Source of the DNA: Oerskovia jenensis
GTDB taxonomy: Bacteria; Actinomycetota; Actinomycetes; Actinomycetales; Cellulomonadaceae
Direction: 5' to 3'
Length of the DNA stretch: 64,000 bases
NCBI RefSeq assembly: GCF_016907235.1
Contig: NZ_JAFBBO010000001.1
Coordinates: 2,852,001 to 2,916,000, forward strand
Numbering within the stretch: the first letter of the stretch is position 1; every line of letters begins with the position of its first letter. A program made the position numbers and the translations under genes. Under the pieces are notes generated by a model. That model ran no database searches and was not told the DNA's origin. It worked only from the letters and a program-made list of their open reading frames with translations. Shown here in pieces: positions 1 to 7,968 of this stretch.

Positions 1-326
1 ATCGACCAGAACGCTTCGAGCTCCTCGACCGGCCCGCAGGGCCAGCCCGTGTAGGAGGAGAAGGCCGCGTCGCCCGGTTCGGCAGGGATCGCTCCGGGCG
101 GGAGGGAGGCCGCGTCCAGCCAGCCCTGGGCGCGCTCGCGTGCTGCCGCGTCGACGGGGCCGGACGTGCCGCCCGAGTCGTCCGTGCCGGGCGTGCCGGT
201 CGTCGGTTCGCCGCTCGACCGGGGACCGGCCGAGCCGGGGGCTGTCACCCCGTCGCCGGCGGTCGCACAGCCGGTCAGGGAGAGCGCGACGAGTACGGCG
301 CCGATCACCAGTGGGGCGGTTCGCAT
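1..326 (-). CDS. Putative lipoprotein, cut by the window edge
   Basis: The gene starts at the ATG ending at 326 and runs off the left edge, so only about 108 N-terminal codons are visible. It opens with a lipoprotein signal: a short basic start, a hydrophobic stretch and a lipobox reading LSLTGC. A Ser/Gly/Thr/Pro-rich spacer follows, then a segment AARERAQGWLDAA...PPGAI and a YTGWPCGPVEELEAFW block. The same order and nearly the same words occur in the complete lipoprotein at 6536-7162, so the two are paralogues. The protein should be anchored to the outer face of the membrane. Function is unknown; I recognise no named domain. The reading frame and lipobox are directly visible; the location is inferred from the lipobox. 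Confidence 0.8.
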   Translation of the reverse strand, partial: MRTAPLVIGAVLVALSLTGCATAGDGVTAPGSAGPRSSGEPTTGTPGTDDSGGTSGPVDAAARERAQGWLDAASLPPGAIPAEPGDAAFSSYTGWPCGPVEELEAFWS

Positions 327-393
327 GCACGCACCCTAGCGGCGCCGCGGGGACGTGCAGAAGCCCCCGGCCCCCGATTCCGGCCCTCGCGCG

Positions 394-783
394 TCAGACG
401 CGTGACTTGGGCGCGACGACCGCGGAGATGAGGAAGTTCAGCACGCCGATGATGAGCGCGGCGAGCAGCGCCCACCAGAACCCGCCCTCGATGCGGATGC
501 CCCAGTCGGTCTGCTCGGTGATCCACGCCGTGAGCATCAGCATGAGGGCGTTCACGACGAGCGTGAACAGGCCCAGCGTGAGGATGTACAGCGGGATCGA
601 GATGATCGCCACGATCGGCTTGATGATCGCGTTGACCAGCGAGTAGATCAGGGCCACGGCCAGGACGATCACGATCTGGCCACCGACGGTGTCGGAGCCG
701 ACGATCGAGAAGTGGTCGTCGATGAACAGGCTCGTGAGCCAGATCGCGATGCCGGTGACGATGACGCGGATGACGAAGCTCAT
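394..783 (-). CDS. Phage holin family (4-TM) membrane protein
   Basis: This 129-residue protein is almost entirely hydrophobic, with about four membrane-spanning stretches: near residues 4-23, 38-57, 63-90 and 105-125. A KP pair after the second segment and a short C-terminal APKSRV tail are also visible. Length and layout match the actinobacterial phage-holin-family / PF04020-type membrane proteins, which are widespread chromosomal genes of unknown role and not evidence of a prophage. I chose the ATG at 783 because an AGGATGG-like ribosome site lies about 7 nt upstream; the ATG at 792 is a possible alternative. It is a single gene, divergent from the aminotransferase at 957. Confidence 0.8.
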   Translation of the reverse strand: MSFVIRVIVTGIAIWLTSLFIDDHFSIVGSDTVGGQIVIVLAVALIYSLVNAIIKPIVAIISIPLYILTLGLFTLVVNALMLMLTAWITEQTDWGIRIEGGFWWALLAALIIGVLNFLISAVVAPKSRV

Positions 784-956
784 GCGTGCCATCCTGCCAT
801 CCCCGTCCGTCAGGGCGCCGGGCCACGCCGGGAACGGGTGGATGGTGCGCGGGCAGCCCGCGAGATGTCCGCCCACGGCGCTCCGGCCGGCGGGGCGACG
901 GCCCGCGAGGTGAGCGACGCCGTCGGGCGGCGGGGGACGGTGGCATCCTGGAGGGC

Positions 957-2039
957 GTGACCGACCTCGCCCCCCAGGCCCCCTCCGTCCCGCTGCGCCC
1001 CGCCGTCGCCGCCCTGCCGGCCTACGTGCCGGGCGCGCGTCTCGCACCCGGGTCGAGCGCGTTCAAGCTGTCGTCCAACGAGAACCCGTACCCGCCGCCC
1101 GCGGCGGTCGTCGCGGCGATCGTCGACGCGGCCGCGGACACCAACCGGTACCCGGACATGTACGCGACGGATCTGACCGAGGCCCTCGCGACCGACCTGG
1201 GCGTGGACGCGGCGCAGGTCGTCGTGGGCAACGGCTCGGTGGCCGTGCTCGCGCACATCCTGTCGGCCGTCGTGGACGCGGGGGACGAGGTCGTCTACCC
1301 GTGGCGCTCGTTCGAGGCGTACCCGATCGCGGTCGCGGTCGCGGGCGGCACCTCGGTGCGTGTCCCGGTGACCCGGGACGGTCGCCTCGACCTGCCCGCG
1401 ATGGCCGCCGCGATCAGCGACCGCACCCGTGTCGTCCTGGTCTGCACGCCCAACAACCCGACGGGCCCCGTGGTGCACGCGGGCGAGCTCGACGCGTTCC
1501 TCGCGGCGGTCCCGACCGACGTCCTGGTGGTCCTCGACGAGGCCTACCTGGAGTTCGTGCGCGACCCGCAGGCGCCCGACGGTCTCGCGGTCCTCGCGGC
1601 GCACCGCAACGTGGTGCTGCTGCGCACGCTGTCCAAGGCGTACGGCCTGGCCGGGCTGCGGGTCGGCTACGCGGTCGCCGAGCCCGCGCTCGCGGCGGGC
1701 ATCCGTGCGGTCTCGACGCCGTTCGGCGTCTCGCACGTGGCCCAGCGCGCGGCGCTCGCGGCCCTGTCGGTCAAGGACGAGCTGCTCGAGCGCGTCGAGC
1801 ACCTGGTCTCGCGGCGCGAGCGGCTGGTCGAGGGGCTGCGCGACCAGGGCTGGGAGCTGCCGGAGACGCAGGCGAACTTCGTGTGGTTCCCGCTCGGCGG
1901 CCCGACGGCGGAGCTCGCCGCGGGCGCGTCGGCGGCGGGTCTGCTCGTGCGTCCGTTCGCGGGCGAGGGCATCCGGGTGAGCGTGGGCGAGGAGGAGGCG
2001 ACCGAGTCGTTCCTGCGGGTCGCGGCCGGCTGGCGGTAG
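957..2039 (+). CDS. pat: Aromatic amino acid / histidinol-phosphate aminotransferase (Pat type)
   Basis: A 360-residue fold-type I PLP aminotransferase. Visible signatures are the substrate-arm KLSSNENPY near residue 37, WRSFEAYP near 116, CTPNNPTG near 163, DEAYLEF near 194, the PLP-lysine motif TLSKAYGLAGLRVGY (Lys about 227), QANFVWFPLG, and the C-terminal VRPF...GIRVSVG. These match the actinobacterial Pat group, which transaminates aromatic keto acids, more closely than operon HisC; no other his gene is nearby. A HisC role cannot be excluded from sequence alone. The GTG at 957 is chosen because GGAGG lies just upstream; upstream in-frame sequence is low-complexity and overlaps the divergent holin-like gene. 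Cytosolic. Confidence 0.85.
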   Translation: MTDLAPQAPSVPLRPAVAALPAYVPGARLAPGSSAFKLSSNENPYPPPAAVVAAIVDAAADTNRYPDMYATDLTEALATDLGVDAAQVVVGNGSVAVLAHILSAVVDAGDEVVYPWRSFEAYPIAVAVAGGTSVRVPVTRDGRLDLPAMAAAISDRTRVVLVCTPNNPTGPVVHAGELDAFLAAVPTDVLVVLDEAYLEFVRDPQAPDGLAVLAAHRNVVLLRTLSKAYGLAGLRVGYAVAEPALAAGIRAVSTPFGVSHVAQRAALAALSVKDELLERVEHLVSRRERLVEGLRDQGWELPETQANFVWFPLGGPTAELAAGASAAGLLVRPFAGEGIRVSVGEEEATESFLRVAAGWR

Positions 2040-2069
2040 GGCCGCCGGTACCTGTTGCCGGAGGGGGCC

Positions 2070-2089
2070 ACCGGGAGAAGACTCCCGGT
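2070..2089. promoter_or_regulatory. Hairpin abutting a start codon
   Basis: An 8-bp perfect inverted repeat (ACCGGGAG, loop AAGA, CTCCCGGT) ends one base before the ATG at 2090 and contains the only Shine-Dalgarno-like GGGAG. As RNA it could occlude the ribosome site of the small membrane protein gene; as DNA it could be an operator. Which applies is inference. Confidence 0.45.
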
Positions 2090-2356
2090 ATGGACACTCC
2101 TTCGTACGACCAGCTCCAGGACGACTACGGCTGGCTCTTCGGCACGGCGGCGCTGATCGTCTGGGCGGCCGTCGCGATCATCTTCCTGATCGCCTACATC
2201 CAGATCATCCGCAAGGCCGGGTACTCGGGGTGGTGGGTCCTGGTGGGGATCGTGCCGTTGCTCAACGTCGTGATGTTCCTGGTGTTCGCGTTCTCGACGT
2301 GGCCCGTGACCCGGGAGCGGGACGCCCTGCGTGTGCGTGGGGGGTATACCGGCTAG
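2090..2356 (+). CDS. Small two-TM membrane protein
   Basis: An 88-residue protein with a polar N-terminus (about 15 residues), a long hydrophobic helix near residues 16-37, the motif IIRKAGYSGWW, a second helix near residues 45-63 ending in a proline-containing turn, and a short charged tail (TRERDAL). The KAGYSGWW...PLLN pattern is typical of small bacterial membrane proteins of the DUF805-like kind, with no known function. The ATG at 2090 directly follows a hairpin that includes the likely ribosome site. It lies 50 bp after pat and may be expressed with it. Confidence 0.65.
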   Translation: MDTPSYDQLQDDYGWLFGTAALIVWAAVAIIFLIAYIQIIRKAGYSGWWVLVGIVPLLNVVMFLVFAFSTWPVTRERDALRVRGGYTG

Positions 2357-2362
2357 AGCTCG

Positions 2363-2377
2363 CCGGGGGACCCCCGG
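2363..2377 (+). terminator. Possible weak terminator
   Basis: Perfect 7-bp arms (CCGGGGG / CCCCCGG) around one base, seven bases after the stop of the small membrane protein gene. There is no T-run, as is usual in such GC-rich genomes. Support is positional only. Confidence 0.35.
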
Positions 2378-2490
2378 GTCTCGCGGTGCGGAGGGGCGCG
2401 GGGGGCCTGAGTCGGTGCGCACGTTCTGACGGGTTGCGCCAACCGTTCTGCCCCTGACGCCCTGGTTCGTGGCGGGACGTGGACGCCCTG

Positions 2491-2507
2491 TTGGAGGGAA
2501 CCTCCAA
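2491..2507. promoter_or_regulatory. Inverted repeat upstream of the dehydrogenase operon
   Basis: TTGGAGG-GAA-CCTCCAA, perfect 7-bp arms, lies in the 310-bp gap before the E1 alpha gene. A related CCTCC...GGAGG pair follows at about 2530-2547. It could be an operator or a leader hairpin; the position supports a regulatory role but no factor can be named. Confidence 0.4.
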
Positions 2508-2557
2508 AGACGGGCGGGAAAGGTTTGTCCTCCAATGGCGCAGGAGGCTGCGTGCTC

Positions 2558-2591
2558 GTAGCCTACGCTTGCGTAAGCTACGGTGTCGTAG
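2558..2591. promoter_or_regulatory. Tandem TACG-N4-CGTA palindromes, candidate operator of the 2-oxoacid dehydrogenase operon
   Basis: A 24-bp near-palindrome at 2558-2581 (10 of 12 positions pair) contains TACG-CTTG-CGTA. A second TACG-GTGT-CGTA starts 15 bp later at 2579. Twin phased 12-bp palindromes 76 bp before the first gene of a catabolic operon suggest a dimer-of-dimers regulator site, as many TetR-family repressors use. The regulator is not identified here. Confidence 0.5.
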
Positions 2592-2666
2592 GTTCGGTCG
2601 GGAACGGCCGAGGACCGCCCCCGAGCGACCCGGGCTCACGCCTCGGGCCGCACCGAAGGAGAACGC

Positions 2667-3923
2667 GTGAACCAGCAGCACACGGCCCCCGCGGCCGACC
2701 TCGCAGCCGAGCCTGCCGGCGGTCCCCTGGCGGCCTCGACGGACTCCGGCACGACGGACACCGGGGCGACGCTCCCCGTCGACGCGGACCTCCTCCAGCT
2801 CCTGACCCCGGCCGGGGTGCGGGTCGAGACCCCGGAGAACGCGGCCTACCGCGAGCGCGTGGCCCACCTCGACGCGGACGCCCTGCGCGGCCTGTACCGC
2901 GACATGGTGCTGACCCGCCGCTTCGACGACGAGTCCACGTCGCTGCAGCGGCAGGGCGAGCTGGGACTCTTCCCCCAGGCGCTCGGCCAGGAGGCGGCGC
3001 AGATCGGCTCGGGCCGCGCGCTGGCCCCGCAGGACTACGTCTTCCCGTCCTACCGTGAGCACGGCGTCGCCTGGACGCGCGGTGTCGACGTCGCCGACAT
3101 CCTGCGCCAGTTCCGCGGCATCGACCACGGCGGCTGGGACCCGGACGCGCACAACTTCCACCTCTACACGCTCGTGATCGGCTCGCACACCCTGCACGCG
3201 ACGGGCTACGCGATGGGCGTCCAGCGCGACGGGCTCGTCGGCACGGGGGACCCGGCCAAGGACACCGCGGTCGTGACGTACTTCGGCGACGGTGCCACGT
3301 CCCAGGGCGACGTGAGCGAGGCCCTCGTCTTCGCCGCGGTCAACGAGTCCCCGGTCGTGTTCTTCTGCCAGAACAACCAGTGGGCCATCTCCGAGCCCAC
3401 GACCAAGCAGTCGCGCATCCCCATCCACCAGCGAGCGCACGGCTTCGGCATCCCGAGCCTGCGGGTCGACGGCAACGACGTCCTCGCGTGCTACGCCGCG
3501 ACGGCCGAGGCGCTCGAGCGCGCGCACGCGGGGGGCGGCCCCACGTTCATCGAGGCGTACACGTACCGCATGGGCGCCCACACCACCTCGGACGACCCCA
3601 CGCGCTACCGCACCTCCGAGCAGGAGGAGCTGTGGCGCCGTCGGGACCCGATCGACCGCCTGCGCCTCCTGCTGGAGGCCGAGGGGGCGTGGGACGAGCA
3701 GTGGGCCGCGGACCTCGAGGCCGAGGGCGACGCGCTCGGCGAGCGTCTGCGGACGTTCGTCCGTGGGCTGGGCCGTCCGTCGACCGAGTCGATGTTCGAG
3801 CACGTCTACGCGACCGAGCACGCGGTCGTCACGGCCGAGCGCCGGTGGTTCGAGGAGTACGAGGCGTCCTTCACGGACGAGGGAGCCTCGAGGACGCACG
3901 ACCAGCACGGAGGAGCACGATGA
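2667..3923 (+). CDS. pdhA: 2-oxoacid (pyruvate / branched-chain) dehydrogenase E1 component, alpha subunit
   Basis: A 418-residue thiamine-diphosphate E1 alpha subunit. Conserved parts are the RRFDDESTSLQRQGELGLFPQALGQEAAQ region around residue 90-120, FPSYREHG near 130, the ThDP/Mg motif GDGATSQGDVSEA near 210, and YRMGAHTTSDDPTRYR near 300 (phosphorylation-loop region of the family). With the E1 beta and E2 genes directly downstream it decarboxylates a 2-oxoacid and passes the acyl group to E2-lipoate. Substrate (pyruvate or branched-chain) is not decided by sequence; heterotetrameric E1 of this kind in actinobacteria often serves branched-chain acids. The first 45 residues are an Ala/Thr/Gly-rich extension. 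GTG start at 2667 follows AAGGAG. Its stop overlaps the next start by 4 bp. Confidence 0.88.
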   Translation: MNQQHTAPAADLAAEPAGGPLAASTDSGTTDTGATLPVDADLLQLLTPAGVRVETPENAAYRERVAHLDADALRGLYRDMVLTRRFDDESTSLQRQGELGLFPQALGQEAAQIGSGRALAPQDYVFPSYREHGVAWTRGVDVADILRQFRGIDHGGWDPDAHNFHLYTLVIGSHTLHATGYAMGVQRDGLVGTGDPAKDTAVVTYFGDGATSQGDVSEALVFAAVNESPVVFFCQNNQWAISEPTTKQSRIPIHQRAHGFGIPSLRVDGNDVLACYAATAEALERAHAGGGPTFIEAYTYRMGAHTTSDDPTRYRTSEQEELWRRRDPIDRLRLLLEAEGAWDEQWAADLEAEGDALGERLRTFVRGLGRPSTESMFEHVYATEHAVVTAERRWFEEYEASFTDEGASRTHDQHGGAR

Positions 3924-4942
3924 GCGCGCCGACCACCACCGCACCGGCCACGGCGACCGGCACGGCCCGCCTCACGCTGGGCAAGGCCATCAACGAGGGC
4001 ATGCGCGCCTCGCTCGCGGGCGACCCGAAGGTTCTGCTCATGGGTGAGGACATCGGCAAGCTGGGCGGCGTCTTCCGCGTGACCGACGGGCTCCAGGCGA
4101 GCTTCGGCGAGGACCGCGTGGTGGACACGCCGCTCGCCGAGTCCGGCATCGTGGGGACCGCGATCGGCCTGGCGCTGCGCGGCTACCGGCCCGTGTGCGA
4201 GATCCAGTTCGACGGGTTCATCTTCCCGGCCTACGACCAGATCACGACGCAGCTCGCCAAGATGCACTACCGCTCGCGCGGTCGCCTGAACCTGCCCGTG
4301 GTCATCCGCGTGCCGTTCGGCGGCGGGATCGGCGCGGTCGAGCACCACAGCGAGAGCCCCGAGGCCCTGTTCGCGCACACCCCCGGGCTGCGCGTCGTCT
4401 CGCCGTCGACGCCGCAGGACGCGTACACCATGATCCGCGAGGCCATCGCGTCCCCGGACCCCGTGCTGTTCTTCGAGCCCAAGGGCCGCTACTGGGACAA
4501 GGGCGACGTCGTGCTCGACGCTCCCGTCGGCGACTCGACCCTCAACTCCGCGGTCGTGGTGCGCGAGGGCACGGACCTCACGCTCGTGGCGTACGGCCCC
4601 ACGGTGCCGACCGCGCTCAAGGTCGCCGCCGCGGCAGCGGCCGAGGGCCGGTCGATCGAGGTCGTGGACCTGCGCACCATCTCCCCGCTCGACACCGCGA
4701 CCGTCGTCGCGTCGGTGCGCAAGACCGGGCGCTGCGTCGTCGTGCACGAGGCCGCGACGTTCCTCGGCTCGGGCGCCGAGATCGCGGCCCGCGTGACCGA
4801 GGAGTGCTTCTACGAGCTCGAGTCGCCCGTGCTGCGCGTGGGCGGGTTCCACACGCCGTACCCCGTCGCGAAGCTCGAGCACGAGTACCTGCCGAGCCTC
4901 GACCGGGTGCTCGACGCCGTCGACCGCGCCCTGGCGTTCTGA
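3920..4942 (+). CDS. pdhB: 2-oxoacid dehydrogenase E1 component, beta subunit
   Basis: A 340-residue E1 beta subunit. Family marks are LGKAINEGMRASL near the start, LLMGEDIGKLGGVFRVTDGL, DTPLAESGIVGTAIGLALRGYRPVCEIQF, the GGGIGAVEHHSESPEA loop (substrate and phosphorylation region), SPSTPQDAY, and EVVDLRTISPLD in the C-terminal transketolase domain. It pairs with the alpha subunit to form the ThDP site. The ATG at 3920 overlaps the alpha stop as ATGA and has GGAGGAG just upstream, so translation is coupled. An 18-residue Thr/Ala-rich leader precedes the fold. Confidence 0.9.
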   Translation: MSAPTTTAPATATGTARLTLGKAINEGMRASLAGDPKVLLMGEDIGKLGGVFRVTDGLQASFGEDRVVDTPLAESGIVGTAIGLALRGYRPVCEIQFDGFIFPAYDQITTQLAKMHYRSRGRLNLPVVIRVPFGGGIGAVEHHSESPEALFAHTPGLRVVSPSTPQDAYTMIREAIASPDPVLFFEPKGRYWDKGDVVLDAPVGDSTLNSAVVVREGTDLTLVAYGPTVPTALKVAAAAAAEGRSIEVVDLRTISPLDTATVVASVRKTGRCVVVHEAATFLGSGAEIAARVTEECFYELESPVLRVGGFHTPYPVAKLEHEYLPSLDRVLDAVDRALAF

Positions 4943-5000
4943 CGGCCCCGCGCCGCACCCGATCTTCCGACCCGTAGACCAGTTCACACGAGGAGCAGCA

Positions 5001-6437
5001 GTGCCCACCTTCGAGCAGTTCAAGCTCCCCGACGCCGGCGAGGGACTCACCGAGGCGGAGATCGTGCAGTGGCACGTCTCCGTGGGTGACGAGGTCACGG
5101 TCAACCAGACGATCGTCGAGATCGAGACGGCCAAGTCGCTCGTCGAGCTCCCCTCGCCGTACACGGGCGTGGTGACCGAGCTCCTCGCGGCCGAGGGGGA
5201 CACGGTCGAGGTGGGTGTGCCGATCATCGTGGTCGACACCGACCCGACGGGCGAGCCGTCGGCCCCTGCCGCCCCCGCGGCGGAAGCCCCCGCTGCCGAG
5301 GGCAGCGGCGCGGTCCTGGTCGGCTACGGCGTCGCCGAGCAGGCGAGCGCGCGTCGCCCGCGCCGCGGCACGTCTGCTCCCGGCCCGACGGCGGAGCGTC
5401 CCGCTCCCGTCGCCGCGCCCCCCGCTCGGGTGACCCCGGCCGCCGCCGCACCCGCGCAGCCGGCGCGACCGGCGCCGTCGGGACCCATCCGTGCCCTGGT
5501 CTCCGCCGCGACCGCCGGACGGACCGTCCTCGCCAAGCCCCCCGTGCGCAAGCTCGCGCGCGACCTGGGGGTCGAGCTCGCGTCCGTGCCCGCGACCGGG
5601 CCCGGCGGGATCATCACGCGCGAGGACGTGCTCGCCTACAACGCGCGCTCCGAGCCGCGCACGCTCGCGACCTACGCGGGCGACGACTCGCCCTGGCTCA
5701 ACGACGCGGGCACCGGCTCGTCCGTGACCCCCGACGGACGCCAGACCCGCGTGCCCGTGAAGTCCGTGCGCAAGCGCACGGCCGAGGCCATGGTGCAGAG
5801 CGCGTTCACGGCCCCGCACGTGACCGAGTTCCACACGGTCGACGTCACCAAGACCATGAAGCTCGTCGCGAGGCTCCGCGAGGACCGCGAGTTCAAGGAC
5901 GTGCGCGTCACACCCCTGCTCATCACGGCCCGCGCGCTGCTGCTCGCGGTGCGCCGCCACCCCGACATCAACGCGAGCTGGGACGAGGCCGCGCAGGAGA
6001 TCGTCTACAAGCACTACGTGAACCTGGGGATCGCGGCCGCGACGCCCCGCGGGCTCGTCGTGCCGAACATCAAGGACGCGCACCGCCTCGACCTCAAGGG
6101 TCTCGCCCAAGGGCTCTCCGACCTCACGGCCACGGCCCGCGCGGGCCGCACGTCGCCCGCCGACATGTCGGACGGGACCATCACGATCACCAACGTGGGC
6201 GTGTTCGGGATCGACACGGGCACCCCGATCCTCAACCCGGGAGAGGCCGCGATCCTCGCGTTCGGCGCGATCCGCGAGCAGCCCTGGGTCCACAAGGGCA
6301 AGATCAAGAAGCGCTGGGTCACGCAGCTCGCGCTGAGCTTCGACCACCGCCTGGTCGACGGCGCGCTGGGCGCCTACGTGCTCAGCGACGTCGCGAAGAT
6401 CCTCGAGGACCCGGCCCAGGCGCTCGTCTGGGGCTGA
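5001..6437 (+). CDS. pdhC: 2-oxoacid dehydrogenase E2 component (dihydrolipoamide acyltransferase)
   Basis: A 478-residue E2 core protein with the domains in standard order. One lipoyl domain lies at residues 1-80, with the lipoylated lysine in ETAKS (Lys45). A long Ala/Pro linker follows, then a peripheral-subunit-binding domain near residues 170-205 (KPPVRKLARDLGV...GGIITREDVLAY), a second linker, and a catalytic domain with the C-terminal SFDHRLVDGA motif (catalytic His near 448). It accepts the acyl group from E1 and passes it to CoA. Only one lipoyl domain is present. The E3 dihydrolipoamide dehydrogenase is not in this window. GTG start at 5001 follows GAGGAG; the 58-bp gap after E1 beta shows no terminator. 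Confidence 0.9.
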   Translation: MPTFEQFKLPDAGEGLTEAEIVQWHVSVGDEVTVNQTIVEIETAKSLVELPSPYTGVVTELLAAEGDTVEVGVPIIVVDTDPTGEPSAPAAPAAEAPAAEGSGAVLVGYGVAEQASARRPRRGTSAPGPTAERPAPVAAPPARVTPAAAAPAQPARPAPSGPIRALVSAATAGRTVLAKPPVRKLARDLGVELASVPATGPGGIITREDVLAYNARSEPRTLATYAGDDSPWLNDAGTGSSVTPDGRQTRVPVKSVRKRTAEAMVQSAFTAPHVTEFHTVDVTKTMKLVARLREDREFKDVRVTPLLITARALLLAVRRHPDINASWDEAAQEIVYKHYVNLGIAAATPRGLVVPNIKDAHRLDLKGLAQGLSDLTATARAGRTSPADMSDGTITITNVGVFGIDTGTPILNPGEAAILAFGAIREQPWVHKGKIKKRWVTQLALSFDHRLVDGALGAYVLSDVAKILEDPAQALVWG

Positions 6438-6535
6438 CGGCCCCGCCGGGCGCTGCGGAGAGACCGCCGACGCCTCAGCGGATGCACGATGATCGGTGTG
6501 CGATCGGGCAGTCCCCTCGCCGCTAGGGTGTGCGC

Positions 6536-7162
6536 ATGCGAAGTCGCTCAGGCCTGGTGATCGGTGCGTTGTTCGTGACCCTCTCGGTGACCGGCTGTGC
6601 CGCCCCCGCCTCCGCCCCCGCCCCCGTCTCCGTCCCCGCCGCCGGTGACGACGGCGACGGCGGGCCGGCGACCCCGGGCCCCGTCGCCGTCACGTCGAGC
6701 GGTGAGGCGACCTCCGCACCGGGGGCCAACGGTGCAGCAGCACGCGAGCGGGCCCAGGCCTGGCTGGACGCGGCGGTCGTGCCGCCCGGAGCGATCCGAT
6801 CCGACTCCAGCGTCGCCACCTTCACCTCCTTCACCGGCTGGTCCTGCGGGCCGGTCGAAGAGCTCGAGGCGTTCTGGAAGATCCCTGGTGCGACCGTCAG
6901 CGAGACGGCCAACTGGCTGAGGGAGAACCCGACCGCGGACCTCGTCACGACAGCCTGGGCGCCCGTGCCCGACGATCCGCCGGTCGACTCCGCGATGGTC
7001 GGCAACGCGCCTGCGTCGAGCTCGCACGAAGGAGTCGTCTACACCGTCATGAGGACAGGCGACGGCGTGGCGGTGCGGGCCGAGATCGCGGCGCTCGTCG
7101 CCCCCGGCCCCTGTGCCCCGCCCCCTGGCGGAGGGACGTGGGGAGCACCCGGCCAGGGGTAG
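6536..7162 (+). CDS. Putative lipoprotein, paralogue of the gene at the window start
   Basis: A 208-residue secreted lipoprotein. The N-terminus has a basic start, a hydrophobic helix and a lipobox LSVTGC near residue 20, followed by a Pro/Ala/Ser-rich spacer to about residue 65. The folded part begins AARERAQAWLDAAVVPPGAI and continues with FTGWSCGPVEELEAFWKIPGATVSETANWL. The same blocks are in the partial gene at 1-326. There are few cysteines: one lipidated, one in WSCGP, and one near the C-terminus (GPCAPPP) that could pair with it. Function unknown. The ATG at 6536 is preferred; a GTG six bases upstream is also in frame. Not an operon member: it follows the E2 gene by 98 bp. Confidence 0.75.
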   Translation: MRSRSGLVIGALFVTLSVTGCAAPASAPAPVSVPAAGDDGDGGPATPGPVAVTSSGEATSAPGANGAAARERAQAWLDAAVVPPGAIRSDSSVATFTSFTGWSCGPVEELEAFWKIPGATVSETANWLRENPTADLVTTAWAPVPDDPPVDSAMVGNAPASSSHEGVVYTVMRTGDGVAVRAEIAALVAPGPCAPPPGGGTWGAPGQG

Positions 7163-7214
7163 GACCTCACGGCGGCCGGGAGCGGCCGGGCGTGGCAGGT
7201 GGTGCGGGGAGACG

Positions 7215-7583
7215 TCAGTGACGCGCGGCGCTCCAGCGGTCCTGCGTGTCCGACGGCAGGCCGTCGTCGTAGGACCAGCCCGCGGGCCGGCGCGTCGGGT
7301 CGAACCAGACGTGGCCGCCGCGGGTCCAGCGGCGGCGGTAGGCGATGATGCGCTCGGGGGTCGTGTCGTCGATACCGCTCTCGGACCCGCAGCAGTCGCA
7401 GATCGTGTGGGTGGGACCGTCGAGCGTCCAGCCCGGCTCGTCGAGGTACCAGGCGCACACCCGGCACAGGGCCGCGCTGTGGTCGACGTCCTTCGGTGCG
7501 GACGCACTCGTCAGACGGACGAGCGCGGCGAGCGCGCGCAGCGGGTTGACCGCTCCGGATGCAGCGGTGCTCTGTCGCGGCAT
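7215..7583 (-). CDS. Hypothetical protein with two cysteine pairs
   Basis: A 122-residue soluble protein. After an Ala-rich N-terminus come LCRVCAWYLDEPG and then TICDCCGSESGI: a CxxC, then CxCC, spaced about 25 residues apart, which could bind zinc as a ribbon. The rest carries tryptophan-rich motifs (RRRWTRGGHVWFDP, WSYDDGLP). The pattern recurs in actinobacterial hypothetical proteins, but I cannot assign a function. The ATG ending at 7583 has AAAGGA about 8 nt upstream. It is transcribed away from narK. Confidence 0.65.
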   Translation of the reverse strand: MPRQSTAASGAVNPLRALAALVRLTSASAPKDVDHSAALCRVCAWYLDEPGWTLDGPTHTICDCCGSESGIDDTTPERIIAYRRRWTRGGHVWFDPTRRPAGWSYDDGLPSDTQDRWSAARH

Positions 7584-7835
7584 GCGTGGATCCTTTTCTC
7601 GAATCTCAACCCCTGGACGTGGGTCCAGCGGTTCGCCCCGTCGTGCAGCGGTCGGAGCGCGCCCAGCCCGGCCGCCGTCGAAGGGACTGGCGCGAGTCTA
7701 AACCGGGTCGGTCGGGCTCGGGCAGGATGAAACGCCGGACGGCCCGGATATCACCTGACGGTTCGGTCACTGCGCTCCGCACGGGCGATGCAGGGGCGGC
7801 TCTCACAGCGGGGCCGGCCGCGGTGTGCGCAAACC

Positions 7836-7873
7836 CTTACGGACGGGAAACGGACCTCACGCCCGGTAGAAAC
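7836..7873 (+). promoter_or_regulatory. Candidate GlnR box before narK
   Basis: CTTAC-N6-GAAAC-N6-CACGC-N6-GAAAC, with the two GAAAC half-sites exactly 22 bp apart. This matches the GlnR pattern gTnAC-n6-GaAAC repeated twice, with the third half-site degenerate. It lies about 95 bp before the narK start. The rest of the 385-bp gap 7584-7968 shows no gene or other clear signal. Confidence 0.6.
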
Positions 7874-7968
7874 ACGTTCTTCCTACGGTCGCTGGTACCG
7901 GTCGGGCGTCGCTCGACGTGCCGGTTCACCCGGTCCCAGGTCCCACCCCGGTCCCACCAGGAGGCGAC

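Noticed and set aside
394-783. Prophage remnant suggested by the holin-family protein
   Set aside because: No other phage gene is near; this family is common as a stand-alone chromosomal gene.
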